Below, in pieces: positions 62,880 to 64,000 of a stretch of DNA of 64,000 nucleotides (its first letter is position 1; each line of letters opens with the position of its first letter). Location of the stretch: positions 78,731-142,730 of the forward strand of contig MEOA01000021.1 in assembly GCA_001768515.1 (NCBI GenBank), read 5' to 3'. Origin of the DNA: Bacteroidetes bacterium GWE2_42_24 (lineage in GTDB: Bacteria > Bacteroidota > Bacteroidia > Bacteroidales > TTA-H9). The position numbers and the translations under genes are program-made. The notes below the pieces were generated by a model. That model made no database searches, was not told the origin of the DNA, and worked only from the letters and a program-made list of their open reading frames with translations.

Positions 62880-64000
62880 ATGAAACAATTTGCTTTTCTT
62901 CTACTCACTTCTTTAGCATTAATGATGCCTGGTATCTGCCAGAATAAGGAAGAGTGTCCATACCAGATTACATGGCAGGGTTGTTTTGGAACAAGTGCAT
63001 GGGATAATCAACCTTCATTTTGCAAGGCTTATGATGGAGGGTATCTTATAATGTTCACGGTAATACCGGATGCCACCAACATAACCCCCGGCGGGTTTGG
63101 CGACGATGATATCATGATAATCAAAACAAAACCAAACGGGGAAGTTCAATGGAAACGGTATTATGGTGGTTCCAGTGCAGATTATGGTGGATATATTATA
63201 GCTGATGGCAGTGGTCATTATTATTTTTCAGGTTTTGTGTCATCAACCGATAGTAATGTTCAATCATATAATCATGGGCTTGGTGACAACTGGATTGTTA
63301 AAATAGACAGCCTGGGTAATATTATATGGGAACACTGTTTTGGCGGCTCCGGGGAGGATTACCCTGGTGGGTTGCGGATATTGTCAGATGGTAACATTAT
63401 TTCTTACGGGGCGAGTTCGAGCAGTGATGGCGACGTGGGTGTCAATTACGGGTTTCTTGATGTCTGGCTGTTTATCTTTACTCCCGAAGGTGAGATAATT
63501 CAAAGTAAAGTCTTTGGTAATAATATTCACAACAATGTTCATGCGTTGGTTGAGACCCGTGATGGGGGATTTTTCTTTACATCGCAGGGTTATCCTGAAG
63601 GGATGATCCCGCCCGCGGGGTATCATGGAGATGAAGATGTATGGAGTTTGAAACTTGACAGGCAGTTTAACATAGAATGGCAGAAACTTTTTGGGGGAAC
63701 ACATAAAGAATTTGGATTATACGGGATGAAAGAGCTTGAAAACGGTTATATTTTTCTGGCTTTAACCAATTCTAACGATGGTGATGTTTCCGGACTGACA
63801 GGGACTCCAGGAAGCAACAGCACGATGAATATCTGGGTTGTGCGTATTGATAGTAACGGTAATCTGATTTGGCAGCAATGCTTTGGCAGTGGAAAATTCG
63901 ATTATACCCGAGATATCTTTCCAACAGTAGATAAAGGATTTATCATTTTTGGTGACAGGGGAGCATCATTAGACTGCTATTCAACATCGGGGCCATACAA
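62880..64000 (+). CDS. Secreted GGxxxDW/V-x-K-x-D repeat protein (open at right edge)
   Basis: The frame starts at the ATG 62880 (MKQFAFLLLTSLALMMPGIC, a signal peptide ending near QN) and continues to the window end for about 373 codons. It has repeated units of about 50-60 residues with the pattern G-D-D/N-x-W/I-x-I/V-K-x-D-x-x-G-x-I/V-x-W-x-x-x-x-G-G-S-x-x-D. Such units form beta-propeller-like blades in Bacteroidota cell-surface proteins that often end in a T9SS domain. The end is outside the window. It lies 59 bp after the metalloprotease gene and may share its transcript. Confidence 0.8.
   Translation, partial: MKQFAFLLLTSLALMMPGICQNKEECPYQITWQGCFGTSAWDNQPSFCKAYDGGYLIMFTVIPDATNITPGGFGDDDIMIIKTKPNGEVQWKRYYGGSSADYGGYIIADGSGHYYFSGFVSSTDSNVQSYNHGLGDNWIVKIDSLGNIIWEHCFGGSGEDYPGGLRILSDGNIISYGASSSSDGDVGVNYGFLDVWLFIFTPEGEIIQSKVFGNNIHNNVHALVETRDGGFFFTSQGYPEGMIPPAGYHGDEDVWSLKLDRQFNIEWQKLFGGTHKEFGLYGMKELENGYIFLALTNSNDGDVSGLTGTPGSNSTMNIWVVRIDSNGNLIWQQCFGSGKFDYTRDIFPTVDKGFIIFGDRGASLDCYSTSGPY

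Overview
The window is a piece of a Bacteroidota chromosome. Type IX secretion (T9SS) sorting domains, giant PKD/Ig-like surface proteins, a YfhO-type membrane protein and promoters with the Bacteroidota -33 TTG / -7 TAnnTTTG layout all point there. A Bacteroidales-like order is a guess. The host genes lie on both flanks, and about 34 kb of prophage-like DNA sits between them.

Left host flank (1-19.5 kb). An enormous secreted repeat protein on the minus strand runs off the left edge (at least 3,510 codons visible, start at 10531). It is followed by a 1.3 kb spacer with unusual repeats, a YfhO-family membrane protein, a T9SS cargo protein with a choice-of-anchor-J-like domain, and a TPR sensor histidine kinase paired with a NarL/LuxR response regulator.

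Accessory block (20.1-24.2 kb). This AT-rich block holds a SIR2-like/TPR protein broken by one in-frame TAG, and an unrecognised protein with two C-terminal membrane segments. Both look like anti-phage genes.

Prophage-like element (about 24.6-58.8 kb). Two minus-strand HTH regulators face a plus-strand early operon across a promoter with a palindromic operator. The early operon encodes a LuxR-type regulator, small proteins, a ParB-like protein, a VVA0879-like protein and a VirE/VapE-type helicase. A 1.1 kb non-coding stretch follows, with repeated TTACTCGG boxes that could be a replication origin. Next comes an AT-rich cargo segment (34.2-40.1 kb): a three-gene operon (GHKL ATPase with STAS-like region, DUF4325-like STAS protein, small membrane protein), a TIR protein whose natural start seems to be out of frame by one base in an A8 tract, a lipoprotein and a Panacea-type toxin-antitoxin pair. 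Three related promoter blocks punctuate this cargo. The late region carries an S49 protease, a capsid protein with scaffold-like N-terminus, a PLD-like protein, the large terminase, a small ArdC-N-like/SymE-like island, a portal-like protein, a DUF6712-like protein and a lysis cassette (holin-like, GH19 endolysin, DUF6808-like). I see no integrase, transposase, tape measure, sheath or baseplate gene, so the element may be a degraded phage, a satellite with its own capsid, or a phage whose tail genes I cannot recognise.

Right host flank (59.3-64 kb). A T9SS-secreted M43-type metalloprotease is followed by a secreted protein of repeated GG-D-W/V-K-D units that is open at the right edge.

No rRNA, complete tRNA or CRISPR array was found. 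Family names are from reading motifs, not from searches. Base-composition statements are by eye.
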